Source: Halalkalibacter oceani (lineage in GTDB: Bacteria; Bacillota; Bacilli; Bacillales; Bacillaceae_D). From it: 64,000 bases of DNA. Shown one piece after another: positions 9,099-17,678 of the stretch (position 1 is its first letter; every line of letters begins with the position of its first letter). The position numbers were made by a program, and so were the translations under genes. Under the pieces are notes generated by a model, which did not search any database, was not told the DNA's origin, and was given only the letters and a program-made list of their open reading frames with translations. Location: positions 62,001-126,000 of the forward strand of contig NZ_JAMBOS010000009.1 of NCBI RefSeq assembly GCF_023715705.1. The letters are read 5' to 3'.

Positions 9099-9617
9099 AT
9101 GCGATTGCAGCATAAAAAAATTATCGCACTCGTCGATGATGAATTTGAAGATCTTGAACTTTGGTATCCTGTAATGCGTTTGCAGGAGGAAGGCGCTACC
9201 GTTCATCTGGTCGGACAGGAAAAAGGAAAAAAATATATCGGGAAATATGGCGTGCCGGCTACTTCTGATTTCGCCTTCGATGCTGTGACTGCCCGTGACT
9301 ATGATGGGATTCTTGTGCCAGGCGGCTGGGCGCCGGATAAGCTTAGACGCTATCCGCAAGTGCTTGACTTGGTTAAGGAAATGGATCAGCAGAAGAAGCC
9401 GATCGGACAAATCTGCCATGCTGGCTGGGTCTTGATATCAGCCAATATACTTCGCGGGCGAAACGTAACGAGTACCCCGGGGATTCGTGATGACATGGAA
9501 AACGCGGGAGCGACATGGCTTGATGAACCGGTCGTTGTGGATGGTCATTTGATTTCAAGCCGCAGACCGCCGGATTTGCCGCCGTATGCAAAGGCATTTG
9601 CTGATGCGCTTGCCTAG
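9099..9617 (+). CDS. DJ-1/PfpI family protein
   Basis: 172-aa class I glutamine-amidotransferase-like protein. C106 in GQICHAGW with adjacent H107 forms the usual nucleophile elbow, and acidic residues in DDEFEDLE (about 13-20) supply the partner glutamate. Family members act as deglycases, glyoxalases or chaperones, and a few as proteases. B. subtilis YfkM and YraA are relatives. GAAGGAG lies 8 bp before the ATG. RNase Z follows after 9 bp, so the two are probably cotranscribed. Confidence 0.85.
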   Translation: MRLQHKKIIALVDDEFEDLELWYPVMRLQEEGATVHLVGQEKGKKYIGKYGVPATSDFAFDAVTARDYDGILVPGGWAPDKLRRYPQVLDLVKEMDQQKKPIGQICHAGWVLISANILRGRNVTSTPGIRDDMENAGATWLDEPVVVDGHLISSRRPPDLPPYAKAFADALA

Positions 9618-9626
9618 GAGACTGCT

Positions 9627-10538
9627 ATGGAATTTCATTTTTTAGGAACGGGAGCGGGACTGCCTTCCAAACAGCGGAACGTCAGTGGACTGGCTGTTCG
9701 TTTTTTACAGCGAAAAAGCGCGCAATGGTTGTTTGACTGCGGTGAGGCGACCCAGCATCAGCTTCTCGATAGTCCGATTACATTGACAAAAATAGATAAA
9801 ATTTTTATCAGTCATCTGCATGGTGATCATATTTTTGGCTTGCCCGGTTTACTTTGCTCACGCTCTGCCCAGGGAGCGACGACACCGCTGACGATTTTCG
9901 GACCATATGGCGTCCAGGCTTTTGTCGAAACGGCTTTATCCGTATCTTCCTCCTATTTGTCTTTCGACGTGGAATATGTCATCGTTCAGGAAGGGACTAT
10001 TTTTGCCGATGAAATGATGTCAGTTGAGGCGCTGGAGATTGATCACGTCATTCCGAGCTACGCCTTTCGGCTGACGGAGGCTGACCGTCCGGGTACCTTG
10101 CAGGTCGAACGGCTGCAGGAAATCGGTATCGCGCCGGGACCGGTCTACCAAAAAATCCAGCGCGGGGAGGTCGTGAAGCTCCCGAATGGAGCGATCGTGA
10201 ATGGGCGCGATTATCTTGGCCCGGCAAAAAAAGGACGTACCGTAATCGTGGCTGGCGATACGAGGTTGAGCGAGAAGATGAAGACTTTTGCCGACGCGGC
10301 CAACCTGTTGATTCATGAAGGCACTTTCCGCGCTGACAAGCAGGAGCATGCCCAACGTTTTGGTCATTCAACGATTACAGAAGCCGCTTCTTTGGCGAGA
10401 GAAGCAGACGTCGAGCATTTGATCATTACCCATATCAGCTCCCGCTATGCGGAAGAAGAGAAGGAGCTTGAGCTTGAGGCGAAAAGCATCTTTCCTGCTG
10501 CGAGAATCGCTTATGACGGGATGATTTTTAAGCTGTAG
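9627..10538 (+). CDS. rnz: Ribonuclease Z
   Basis: 303-aa metallo-beta-lactamase-fold endonuclease that matures tRNA 3' ends lacking an encoded CCA. The zinc motif ISHLHGDHIFGLPGLL (about 60-75) is complete. Further ligands are visible in VAGDTR and in the C-terminal THISSRY block. The N-terminal FLGTGAGLPSKQRNVSGL is typical. GGAG precedes the ATG by 6 bp. Confidence 0.95.
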   Translation: MEFHFLGTGAGLPSKQRNVSGLAVRFLQRKSAQWLFDCGEATQHQLLDSPITLTKIDKIFISHLHGDHIFGLPGLLCSRSAQGATTPLTIFGPYGVQAFVETALSVSSSYLSFDVEYVIVQEGTIFADEMMSVEALEIDHVIPSYAFRLTEADRPGTLQVERLQEIGIAPGPVYQKIQRGEVVKLPNGAIVNGRDYLGPAKKGRTVIVAGDTRLSEKMKTFADAANLLIHEGTFRADKQEHAQRFGHSTITEAASLAREADVEHLIITHISSRYAEEEKELELEAKSIFPAARIAYDGMIFKL

Positions 10539-10602
10539 CGCATATTCGTGCCGAAAGCTGTACAAAGTAAGATCATTGCTTCATCTTAAAGGAGGAATGA
10601 GT

Positions 10603-10863
10603 ATGGCAGAGCACAGCTCGCTTGAGCAGTCGCTTCAGAAAGCGGAAAAGACACTTGCGGAGGCGGAGCAGGTATTTGAACACGCCCAGCGCCTTGAGGG
10701 AACGGATCCGGATCAATACAGGCAGGCACAGCTCCAATTGGAAGAAATCAGCGAAGAGCTTGATGCTTTAAGCCGTGCCGCAACGCCAGAACAGCGTGAT
10801 CAAGTCAGCCGTACCCAGCAGCAGGTAAGACAGCTGCAAAATCATTTTATTTTACGGCGATAG
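10603..10863 (+). CDS. DUF2524 family small protein (YtzC-like)
   Basis: 86-aa soluble helical protein. The start at 10603 is preferred to the ATG at 10597 because it sits 7 bp from GGAGG rather than 1 bp. Two helices with heptad character (about 5-35 and 45-85) and the ending RQLQNHFILRR resemble B. subtilis YtzC as I recall it. Function unknown. Confidence 0.65.
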   Translation: MAEHSSLEQSLQKAEKTLAEAEQVFEHAQRLEGTDPDQYRQAQLQLEEISEELDALSRAATPEQRDQVSRTQQQVRQLQNHFILRR

Positions 10864-10907
10864 AAGGCCGATTTTCGAAAGAATAAGGAAGCGGTTCCCG
10901 TTCCTTT

Positions 10908-11085
10908 GGCTTGAGCATGGCTTCGCGCGCGGTTCGCCATCCAGAAGAACCCCACTCCTGGATGATTTTAAAAGCATATCGCGGCTTCAAGGAGGACGGC
11001 GGTTCCGTGCTGGGCGCAGCCAGAAGGAAAGAACCCCGCTTTCCTTCTGACTTCAAACCATAGCCCACACTCCCGCTTTTTTAGA
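10908..11085. repeat. Tandem repeat, copy 1 (178-bp unit)
   Basis: First of two adjacent, nearly identical units. It starts at GGCTTGAGCATGGCTTCGCG and ends in a TTTTTTAGAGG boundary that leads straight into copy 2. It holds internal GC-rich inverted segments (GCGCGCGG; GTGCTGGGCGCAGCC) and no credible ORF. It lies between the DUF2524 gene and the thioredoxin-like gene. Confidence 0.85.
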
Positions 11086-11263
11086 GGCTTGAGCATGGCT
11101 TCGCGCGCGGTTCGCCATCCGGGAAACCCCATTCCTGGATGACTTTAAAAGCATACCGCGGCTTCAAGGAGGACGGCGGTTCCGTGCTGGGCGCAGCCAG
11201 AAGGAAAGAACCCCGCTTTCCTTCTGACTTCAAACCATAGCCCAGACTCCACACGCTTTTTTA
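11086..11263. repeat. Tandem repeat, copy 2 (178-bp unit)
   Basis: Second copy, offset 178 bp from the first and differing by a few substitutions and small indels (for example the CCAGAAGAACCCC region of copy 1 against CCGGGAAACCCC here). It is followed directly by the terminator hairpin at 11264. The two copies and the hairpin together fill the roughly 500-bp gap between coding genes. Confidence 0.85.
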
Positions 11264-11308
11264 GAGGTGTGCCCAAAGGGAAAATCATCCTTTGGGTACA
11301 CCTCTTTA
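11264..11308 (+). terminator. Strong hairpin at the end of the tandem repeat
   Basis: Arms 11264-11279 and 11289-11304 pair over 16 bp with one G-T wobble around a 9-nt loop, followed by TTTACT. The arm core GTGCCCAAAGG resembles the hairpins found in other gaps of this window (35151, 36464, 43381). Confidence 0.65.
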
Positions 11309-11369
11309 CTATGCTATGCATTGGTTGGGGGTTTCTGGTACAATAGGGGGGAGTAAGGGAGGCGATGAT

Positions 11370-11702
11370 GTGAAGGAGATTTCGGGCGAGCAGCTGAAGC
11401 GAAGCATCGCCAGGCGGGAAGAGCTGACAATTGTCTTTGTTCATACCCCACTTTGCGGTACGTGCAAGCTGGCGCGGAATATGCTCGAGCTGGTGGAGGA
11501 GTCACTTCACGGGTTGCCGCTTGTTTCGATTAATATTAATGAGGCACCTTGGTTTGCCCAAGAGTGGAAGATTGAAAGTGTCCCTTGTCTGCTTGTTTTT
11601 CAGAAAGGCTTGGGTGTAGAGCGGGTATATGCCTTCCGCTCACTGCCTTATCTTCACACTCTCTTGAAAAAATATATATCTTATACGAACACATTACAGT
11701 AA
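11370..11702 (+). CDS. Thioredoxin-like protein (YusE-like)
   Basis: 110 aa from a GTG start at 11370, chosen because GGGAGG lies 6 bp upstream; longer in-frame starts would run into the repeat-associated hairpin. The redox motif is HTPLCGTCKLA (C29, C32), CGTC rather than the thioredoxin CGPC. IESVPCLLVFQKG supplies the cis-Pro loop. It is probably a thiol-disulfide oxidoreductase. A bacilliredoxin follows after 17 bp, suggesting a small redox operon. Resemblance to B. subtilis YusE is from memory. Confidence 0.75.
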   Translation: MKEISGEQLKRSIARREELTIVFVHTPLCGTCKLARNMLELVEESLHGLPLVSININEAPWFAQEWKIESVPCLLVFQKGLGVERVYAFRSLPYLHTLLKKYISYTNTLQ

Positions 11703-11719
11703 GAGAGGGGATTGAAACA

Positions 11720-12157
11720 ATGTCAACAGCTTATGAAGAATATATGCGTCAAGTCGTGCTGCCGATGCGCGCGGAATTAACGGAGGCGGGATTTCAGGAA
11801 TTAACGACGGAGGAAGAGGTTGAACACTATATGGAGCAGGCGCAAGGGACCACCCTTGTCATGATTAACTCTGTCTGCGGCTGTGCGGCGGGCCTGGCTC
11901 GTCCATCGGTTGTCACGTCGCTCCAGCATGACCACACGCCAGATCATCTGGTGACGGTTTTTGCCGGTCAGGATAAAGAAGCGACTGCAAAAATGCGCTC
12001 TTATTTTGCAGAATACCCGCCTTCTTCGCCATCAATGGTTTTGTTGAAAGGGAAGGAGGTTGTCCACTTTATTCCGCGTGAGCAGATTGAAGGGGCGACA
12101 CCGGAAAGCATTATCCGTAATTTGGCGTTAGCGTACAACGAGCATTGCCAAAACTGA
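11720..12157 (+). CDS. BrxA/BrxB family bacilliredoxin
   Basis: 145 aa. The CGC active site (C53, C55 in NSVCGCAAGLARP) and the overall sequence match the YphP/YqiW (DUF1094) bacilliredoxins, which remove bacillithiol from S-bacillithiolated proteins. An upstream open frame extends further, but the ATG at 11720 gives the usual family length and has GAGAGGGG upstream. It is paired with the preceding thioredoxin-like gene. Whether it is the BrxA or BrxB orthologue is undecided. Confidence 0.9.
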   Translation: MSTAYEEYMRQVVLPMRAELTEAGFQELTTEEEVEHYMEQAQGTTLVMINSVCGCAAGLARPSVVTSLQHDHTPDHLVTVFAGQDKEATAKMRSYFAEYPPSSPSMVLLKGKEVVHFIPREQIEGATPESIIRNLALAYNEHCQN

Positions 12158-12178
12158 TTGATTTTCAAAAAATGTAAA

Positions 12179-12229
12179 GAAGCCGTCCGCTACAGGTATC
12201 ACATAACCTGACGGACAGCTTCTTTTTTT
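12179..12229 (+). terminator. Intrinsic terminator after bacilliredoxin gene
   Basis: GAAGCCGTCCG (12179-12189) pairs with CGGACAGCTTC (12212-12222) with one mismatch, followed by seven T's. Confidence 0.85.
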
Positions 12230-12294
12230 GATGTCATATGAAAATAGTGAAACGGCATTCTTATGTTAGAAAGACGTATTTTATAAGTAAGCGT

Positions 12295-13014
12295 TTAAGG
12301 TTTTACCCCGTAGAAAATCACTCTGCTCATCGTTTCAATATTCGGATAGCCGCTCTGTTTATACAGCTCGACAACATGCTCGCGGTTGTACGGTACGCGA
12401 TTAAGGTGAAGGCGGTGTCTGCCTTCCTCGATTTCGACGAGTAAATACGAAGCGAGTGGATGACCGTCAAACGGCATGCCGACACTGCCTGTGTTGACAA
12501 TGTTTTTTCCATGCATTGAGCGGATGAACGGCTGGTGAATATGACCGTACACATACAGGTCAGCTTCGTCCCGGCTCATGATCGTTTCTTCAATTCGCTC
12601 TGTCTGATCAGGCAGTACCGGTTCAAACAGACTGGTCGGTGTCGCATGAAACGCATGAACGATTAGATCGAGGTCATTCACGACAAGCTCGGTTGGTAAA
12701 TCGCGTAAATAAGCTAAATCATCTTCACTTAAACGATTTAGCGTCCACTCACGCTCTTTTCCCATAATTTCCAGCGCTTCATCAGGCACCTCACCCTGCT
12801 GAATGCCGCGCACTACCCATTCATCCGCGTTTCCTTTAATCACGTCTGCATCAAGACTGCGGATCATATCGAGGACCCGCTTTGGCTCCGGCCCGCGAAA
12901 GCAAAGGTCACCAAGGACGCATATCCGATCAACCTGATGCTGGTTTATATCTCTGAATACCGCTTCGAGAGCTGTTGCATTTCCATGAATATCAGATAAA
13001 AAAGCTATTCTCAT
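12295..13014 (-). CDS. Metallophosphoesterase family protein
   Basis: 239-aa cytoplasmic calcineurin-like phosphoesterase. All signature blocks are present: FLSDIHGN (D8, H10), GDLCFRGPEP, KGNADEW, VHAFH and GHIHQP. The pattern is that of YfcE-like phosphodiesterases and diadenosine-tetraphosphatase relatives; the substrate cannot be told. The ATG is preceded by AAAGGGAGG. It is convergent with the bacilliredoxin gene. Confidence 0.85.
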   Translation of the reverse strand: MRIAFLSDIHGNATALEAVFRDINQHQVDRICVLGDLCFRGPEPKRVLDMIRSLDADVIKGNADEWVVRGIQQGEVPDEALEIMGKEREWTLNRLSEDDLAYLRDLPTELVVNDLDLIVHAFHATPTSLFEPVLPDQTERIEETIMSRDEADLYVYGHIHQPFIRSMHGKNIVNTGSVGMPFDGHPLASYLLVEIEEGRHRLHLNRVPYNREHVVELYKQSGYPNIETMSRVIFYGVKP

Positions 13015-13226
13015 TTAAAAACCTCCCTTTTTTCTCCATTATACCAGACAACCTCTTTTAAGCGTTATTTCAATTTGATTAAAAAGTAGGAGAAGGAAGT
13101 AAATGGTGTAAAAAATTCGAGCAAAAGGCTGAAATAGCCGCGGCAATGCCTACTCATTGGCACAGAGGAAAATCATATGATAAGATCAAGGAAAGAGGAA
13201 GAAAGTGATAGGAGGTCTGTTTTTTT

Positions 13227-14360
13227 ATGTATATTACATCGATTGAACCAACACCAAGTCCGAATACGATGAAGCTGACGTTAAGTGAAAGCCTTGAAGG
13301 CAGCACAAGAAACAGCTATTCTGACAAAAATAAGGACCAAGCGCCCCCATACATACAAGCGCTGTTTGAAATAGAAGGTGTGAAGAGCGTTTACCATGTC
13401 GCTGATTTCATCGCAATTGACCGGCACCCGAAGGTCGATTGGAAGGCGATTTTACCAGAGGTGAGGGCCGTTTTTGGCGAAGACAGCGCAGATCAGAAGG
13501 AAAAAGAGAGTGGAATCGATGAGCATTTTGGCGAAATCAATGTTTTCGTCCAAACCTTTAAAGGAATTCCGATGCAAATCAAAGTGAGTGACGGGGAGCA
13601 GGAAAAGCGAGAAGGACTGCCGGAGCGTTTTCAGAAGGCTGTCGCAGACGCGCAAAATCCCGATGACAACGTCGTGATGGAACGGAAATGGGTCGAAAAA
13701 GGAGTCCGTTACGGTGATCTGGACGATGTTGCGAAGGAAGTGGCCGAGGAAATCGCTGCCGCCTACCCGGCTGAGCGGCTCCGTGCGTTGATCGCATTGG
13801 CCAATGGCAGTGAATCAGAAGTCCAGGCTGCCCAGGCGGAGCGCTTTATCGAGGTGACCGAGGAGATGCTTGACCACGAGGACTGGCGTGAACGCTATGC
13901 CGTACTGGAGCGCCTTGATCCGAAGGAAAAAGATATCCCGGTGCTGAAAAAAGCGTTGCAGGACGAAAAAGCTTCGATCAGACGGTTGGCGACTGTTTAT
14001 TTTGGAATGATTGAAACAGAAAAAGTACTTCCGTATCTCTATCAGGCATTGAAGGATTCGTCTGTCACGGTCAGACGGACAGCGGGGGACTGTTTGTCCG
14101 ATCTCGGCTATCCGGCAGCGATTCCTGCTATGATTGAAGCATTGCAGGATAAAAATAAATTAGTGCGCTGGCGCGCGGCGATGTTTTTATATGAAGTCGG
14201 TGATAAACAGGCGATTGACGCCTTAAGGCAGGCGGAAAGCGATCCTGAATTTGAGGTTGCTCTTCAGGCGAGAATGGCGCTGGCCCGGATTGAAGGCGGG
14301 GAAGAGGCAAAAGGCTCTGTCTGGAAGCAGATGACAGAGTCACGGAAAGCAGAGCAGTAG
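13227..14360 (+). CDS. CvfC/YpgR-like protein: Nfu N-terminal domain plus HEAT repeats
   Basis: 377 aa, the length of B. subtilis YpgR. An Nfu/NifU N-terminal-type domain (about 1-90; EPTPSPNTMKLTL and ALFEIEGVKSVYHVADFIAIDR) is followed by a linker and HEAT-like repeats (about 210-360; YGDLDDVAKEVAEEI, KALQDEKASIRRLATVYF, ALKDSSVTVRRTAGDCL, ALQDKNKLVRWRAAMFL). It lacks the C-terminal Nfu cysteines and is therefore not an Fe-S scaffold by itself. The family includes S. aureus conserved virulence factor C. It heads a run of four tightly packed genes. Confidence 0.82.
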   Translation: MYITSIEPTPSPNTMKLTLSESLEGSTRNSYSDKNKDQAPPYIQALFEIEGVKSVYHVADFIAIDRHPKVDWKAILPEVRAVFGEDSADQKEKESGIDEHFGEINVFVQTFKGIPMQIKVSDGEQEKREGLPERFQKAVADAQNPDDNVVMERKWVEKGVRYGDLDDVAKEVAEEIAAAYPAERLRALIALANGSESEVQAAQAERFIEVTEEMLDHEDWRERYAVLERLDPKEKDIPVLKKALQDEKASIRRLATVYFGMIETEKVLPYLYQALKDSSVTVRRTAGDCLSDLGYPAAIPAMIEALQDKNKLVRWRAAMFLYEVGDKQAIDALRQAESDPEFEVALQARMALARIEGGEEAKGSVWKQMTESRKAEQ

Positions 14361-14375
14361 AAAGGGGAGACGGAT

Positions 14376-14594
14376 GTGACAAAGGAAGAAGTAATTGAAG
14401 CATTAAAGAGCAGACAGATGGAGGAAATGCTGGAATTGGTCGAAGATGCCGAAAACGGTTATTTGCAGGAACTGGAGCTTGTTGAATCAATCGGTCTCGT
14501 GTATGACCGTAAGTTAAATGAGGCGTTGATCGGCGTATTGGAAGAGCTTGGCGTGACGATGATCTATGTGAAAGAAGAAGGAGAAAACGATTGA
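14376..14594 (+). CDS. Small acidic protein, weakly like sigma-70 region 1.1
   Basis: 72 aa, GTG start with AGGGGAGA 7 bp upstream. Very acidic, soluble and helical. The C-terminal block EALIGVLEELGVTMIYVKEE resembles the end of the sigma-70 region 1.1 fold (…LEEMGIEVVDE), and NGYLQELELVESIG could be the earlier helix. This match is weak and judged by eye. Its stop overlaps the TTG start of the next gene, so it is translationally coupled to the PH-domain pair. Confidence 0.6.
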   Translation: MTKEEVIEALKSRQMEEMLELVEDAENGYLQELELVESIGLVYDRKLNEALIGVLEELGVTMIYVKEEGEND

Positions 14595-15091
14595 TATTGG
14601 AAGATGAAAGCAGATTGCGTCCTGAACCTTCAAAGTCCTTATCGAGAAAAGCTCTTCCAGCTTGGCGCCTGCAAGCTTTTGTTGAAAGCCTGTTTGTAGC
14701 ACTTGTGCCAATTGCTTATGGTGTGCTGCTCTATTTTTTTCAGTTTCCTTTCTGGATTCTTTGGGGACTGATCGGCTGTTATTTGCTCTATCTTTTCCTA
14801 TTTGTTTACCTGCTTCCTCCGCTACGCTGGAAAAGATGGCGCTATGATGTGCTGGCAGAAGAGATCGATTTAAAGCATGGCGTATTTATCGTGAAGCGCA
14901 CATTGATACCGATGAGCCGGGTCCAGCATGTCGATACGGAGCAAGGACCGCTCTTACGCCGTTATCAGCTTGCCGCTGTTTCGATTTCAACGGCGGCGAC
15001 GGTTCATCGGATTCCATCCTTGACGATTGAGGTTGCTGATGAACTTCGCGACCGGATCGCACAGCTGGCGGCGGTGGCAGAAGATGAATAG
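14591..15091 (+). CDS. PH domain-containing membrane protein (YdbS-like)
   Basis: 166 aa, TTG start overlapping the previous stop by 4 bp. Two membrane helices (about 32-75) precede a bacterial PH domain 2 (about 85-165; RWRYDVLAEEIDLKHGVFIVKRTLIPMSRVQHVDTEQGPLLRRYQL). B. subtilis YdbS has this layout and acts with YdbT. The next gene overlaps its end by 8 bp. Confidence 0.8.
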   Translation: MILEDESRLRPEPSKSLSRKALPAWRLQAFVESLFVALVPIAYGVLLYFFQFPFWILWGLIGCYLLYLFLFVYLLPPLRWKRWRYDVLAEEIDLKHGVFIVKRTLIPMSRVQHVDTEQGPLLRRYQLAAVSISTAATVHRIPSLTIEVADELRDRIAQLAAVAEDE

Positions 15092-16523
15092 TTTGCGGCG
15101 TTTGCATGTCGCGGCGATTTTTGTGTCCTTTTTGCAGGCGTTAAGAAGTTTCCTCGTTCCTTTACTAATTTCGCTCTTTATCGGCGGCACCCAATCATCC
15201 GGCGGCTTTTTCCGGATGGAATATGTTTGGATAGCGATCATTGCCTTGAGCTTTATTGCCGGAGTCGTTCACTGGATCTTCTTCCGCTATCGCTTTGAGG
15301 ATGGCGAGCTCTACATTCAAAAAGGGATGTTTGTCCGCAAAAAGCGCTATATTCAGCAGCAGCGTGTTCAAAGCATTGATATTACAGCGGGGCTGCTGCA
15401 ACGGATTTTTGGGCTCGTTAAGTTGAAAATCGAAACAGCCGGTGGCGGCCTGGAGCCTGAAATTCAGCTTATCGCGATTAGCAGGGAAGAAGCTGAAGAG
15501 ATCAGAAGTAAACTGTTAAACAAAACAAGCCAGGAAGCAGCCCGGGAAAACGATGAACGAGAAGAGGAAGGGAAACCCGAATTGACGTGGAAGCTGAAGC
15601 CGAACCGCCTTGTTATCGCTGCGCTCACGTCAAGTGGAATCGGTTTGACTCTCTCAGCCGTAATCGCTTTATTCAGCCAGGTCGAGCAATTTATTCCTGA
15701 TGCTTATTACGAACAGGTCATGGGTCTTGTGAGCCGGACACAACTTTCGGCGATTGCGGTAGTGATTGTGATTATTTTATTGCTTTCCTGGTTCTTGTCT
15801 TTTTTAGGAACGGTGTTGAAGTACGGGCATTTTACGATTGAGACGTATCCGAATGAGATCGTCATTTCCCGTGGACTGCTTGAAAAACGGCAGTTGACGA
15901 TTCATCCTGATCGTGTGACTGCGGTGCGTATCGTCCGCAATATTTTCCGCCAGCCGTTCGGCTTTGCGACCGTGTATGTGGAAAGTGCAGGCGGGGGGAC
16001 GAAGGACGAGCAGCTTTCGACTGTCCTTATTCCGATTGCCCGAAATAATGAGATTGAAGCACTGCTGGCCGATGTGCTTCCCCGTTATGCTCATCCGGTC
16101 AAGCTCGAAGGGGCACCGCGGCGGGCGCTTCTGCGTTTTTGTTTTCCATTTGTGATCGTTCCTCTGCTGCTTGCGCTCGCAGTCGGCTTTTTTTGGAATC
16201 CGTATGGCTATTATGGCTTGTTGCTCGCCCTGCTCGGAACGGGGCTTGGCTACTTACAATACAGGGATGCGGGGGCAGGGGTTGACGGACCGTTTATAGC
16301 GGTCCGCTTCCGCAAACTGAGCCAGGTCCACATTATCTCATTCAAGCCGAAAATCCAGGCAGCGGAAACGAGGGTATCACCGTTACAGAGAAGGAAGGAA
16401 TTAAGCAGCTTCCGCTTCTCTGTTTTATCAAGTGTCGTTGGAAAATCGTTTACCGTGCCACATTTGGATGAGCGCCAGGTCGGGCAGTTGCTGCAATGGT
16501 TTTCAGCTGAAAAAAGAGCTTAG
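15084..16523 (+). CDS. Multi-PH-domain membrane protein (YdbT-like)
   Basis: 479 aa from the ATG at 15084, which overlaps the stop of the YdbS-like gene. It carries repeated units of paired membrane helices and bPH2 domains: about 70-150 (FRYRFEDGELYIQKGMFVRKKRYIQQQRVQSIDI), about 245-330 (YPNEIVISRGLLEKRQLTIHPDRVTAVRIV) and a diverged third unit near the C-terminus. YdbS/YdbT pairs confer bacteriocin resistance in some Bacillus. The shared operon with the cvfC-like gene is a local arrangement. Confidence 0.82.
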   Translation: MNSLRRLHVAAIFVSFLQALRSFLVPLLISLFIGGTQSSGGFFRMEYVWIAIIALSFIAGVVHWIFFRYRFEDGELYIQKGMFVRKKRYIQQQRVQSIDITAGLLQRIFGLVKLKIETAGGGLEPEIQLIAISREEAEEIRSKLLNKTSQEAARENDEREEEGKPELTWKLKPNRLVIAALTSSGIGLTLSAVIALFSQVEQFIPDAYYEQVMGLVSRTQLSAIAVVIVIILLLSWFLSFLGTVLKYGHFTIETYPNEIVISRGLLEKRQLTIHPDRVTAVRIVRNIFRQPFGFATVYVESAGGGTKDEQLSTVLIPIARNNEIEALLADVLPRYAHPVKLEGAPRRALLRFCFPFVIVPLLLALAVGFFWNPYGYYGLLLALLGTGLGYLQYRDAGAGVDGPFIAVRFRKLSQVHIISFKPKIQAAETRVSPLQRRKELSSFRFSVLSSVVGKSFTVPHLDERQVGQLLQWFSAEKRA

Positions 16524-16553
16524 GGAAAGATTGCGTTATCTTTCCCTAAGCTC
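16516..16553 (+). terminator. Long hairpin overlapping the end of the YdbT-like gene
   Basis: Arms 16516-16531 and 16538-16553 form a 16-bp perfect stem with a 6-nt loop. There is no T run behind it, so it may be an mRNA 3' stabiliser rather than a classical terminator. Confidence 0.55.
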
Positions 16554-16585
16554 TCATAAGCCGCATGCGTCGCCCTCGACATTAT

Positions 16586-16632
16586 GAAAAGCCTCTAGCG
16601 AAGCAGATTGCTTTGGTAGAGGCTTTTCGTTG
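16586..16632. terminator. Bidirectional terminator between convergent genes
   Basis: GAAAAGCCTCTA (16586-16597) pairs with TAGAGGCTTTTC (16617-16628), a 12-bp perfect stem with A/T-rich flanks on both sides. Confidence 0.65.
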
Positions 16633-16682
16633 AACGAAGCCAATTGTTATGGTGATTGGCGTTCTGATTGCCCGGCTCTTTT

Positions 16683-17678
16683 TTAGCGTGAAAATTCGTT
16701 CGTGTACGTTACAATCGAGCGTTTTCCCTGCTCGGTTGTAAATTCAAAGCGGTCATAAATTTCGTCGTTTTTCTGATTGTGCAGCTTGCGGTCAAAATGG
16801 TGCTGGACCATGATGATTCCCTGGCTTCCACGATAAGTCAGGAAGTTAACGCCCTGGAAGGACGTGCGGCCTTCCGACAGCAGGAATTGCGTGAGAAGCG
16901 CATTATGACAGTCGACAAGATGGTCATGAGAAACACCAAATGATTGCAGGCTTTTTTCAAGTGACTGAAGGGCGCCAGGTTCAAGCTCTTTCTGGAAAAT
17001 GACATACGGATCAAATTGTTTTTTGTCGATCGTAAAGATGGTTCCTTCCTTTGGGGAAAAGCGGACGCCATCGTTGGAAATAAAAGTTCCGTTCTCTTCA
17101 TAATGACCTGTACAGGTTTCATTGTTTTCGTTTATCCATTGTAATTCAAATGGACATTCCTCAAGCGCAAGTGCCTCTTTTCGTTCGTCAAGCAGGAGAT
17201 ACATACCATTTTCAAAATGGAAGGTATAGGAGATTACGTCGTCCTTTTTGTCTTCCGTTTCTTCCACCTGTGCTTCCGCTGGCAGGGAAATGCCGTGAAC
17301 ACCAAGAAACTGCTCTAAAGCTTTCTGCTTATGATCGAGGCTTTTCTTTTGCTCGGTCAGCTCCTGCAGGCGCCGGATGGCGGCGTCCTCAATGCTTTGC
17401 TGAAAAGAGCCGGAAACCGCTTCCGGTGCAAGGCTCAATTTCGAGCCGATGCATTCCACGACATCACGATCCTTATATTTTAACGGAAGCAGGGTGATCC
17501 CGTCCTTCTCAGGAAAGAAGGAAGGTAGTTCGACAACGGCTTGAATCTGAACCGTGCCACGCCATGTTTTTCGAGGCGGAGCCATGACATCCTCCAGCAT
17601 GCCGAGGTAGCTTCCGCCTTGGCCTTCATCAATGATTACTGCTTTCCCTATATGGTTCTGTGCTTGTTTACGATCCAT
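16683..17678 (-). CDS. DUF2777 family-like protein
   Basis: 331 aa from the ATG at 17678, with GAGGG 5 bp upstream. The N-terminal region (HIGKAVIIDEGQGGSYLGMLEDVMAPPRKTWRGTVQIQAVVELP) is typical of what I recall as Bacillaceae DUF2777. A predicted coiled coil lies at about 95-130. No catalytic motif, signal peptide or membrane segment is visible. Function unknown; the family call is from memory. Confidence 0.6.
   Translation of the reverse strand: MDRKQAQNHIGKAVIIDEGQGGSYLGMLEDVMAPPRKTWRGTVQIQAVVELPSFFPEKDGITLLPLKYKDRDVVECIGSKLSLAPEAVSGSFQQSIEDAAIRRLQELTEQKKSLDHKQKALEQFLGVHGISLPAEAQVEETEDKKDDVISYTFHFENGMYLLLDERKEALALEECPFELQWINENNETCTGHYEENGTFISNDGVRFSPKEGTIFTIDKKQFDPYVIFQKELEPGALQSLEKSLQSFGVSHDHLVDCHNALLTQFLLSEGRTSFQGVNFLTYRGSQGIIMVQHHFDRKLHNQKNDEIYDRFEFTTEQGKRSIVTYTNEFSR

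Noticed and set aside
9627-10538. Several minus-strand frames over 100 codons within rnz
   Set aside because: All are antisense to RNase Z, whose zinc motifs are complete.
10864-11369. Possible CRISPR array or insertion sequence in the repeat region
   Set aside because: Only two units of 178 bp without spacers, no transposase and no clear terminal inverted repeats.
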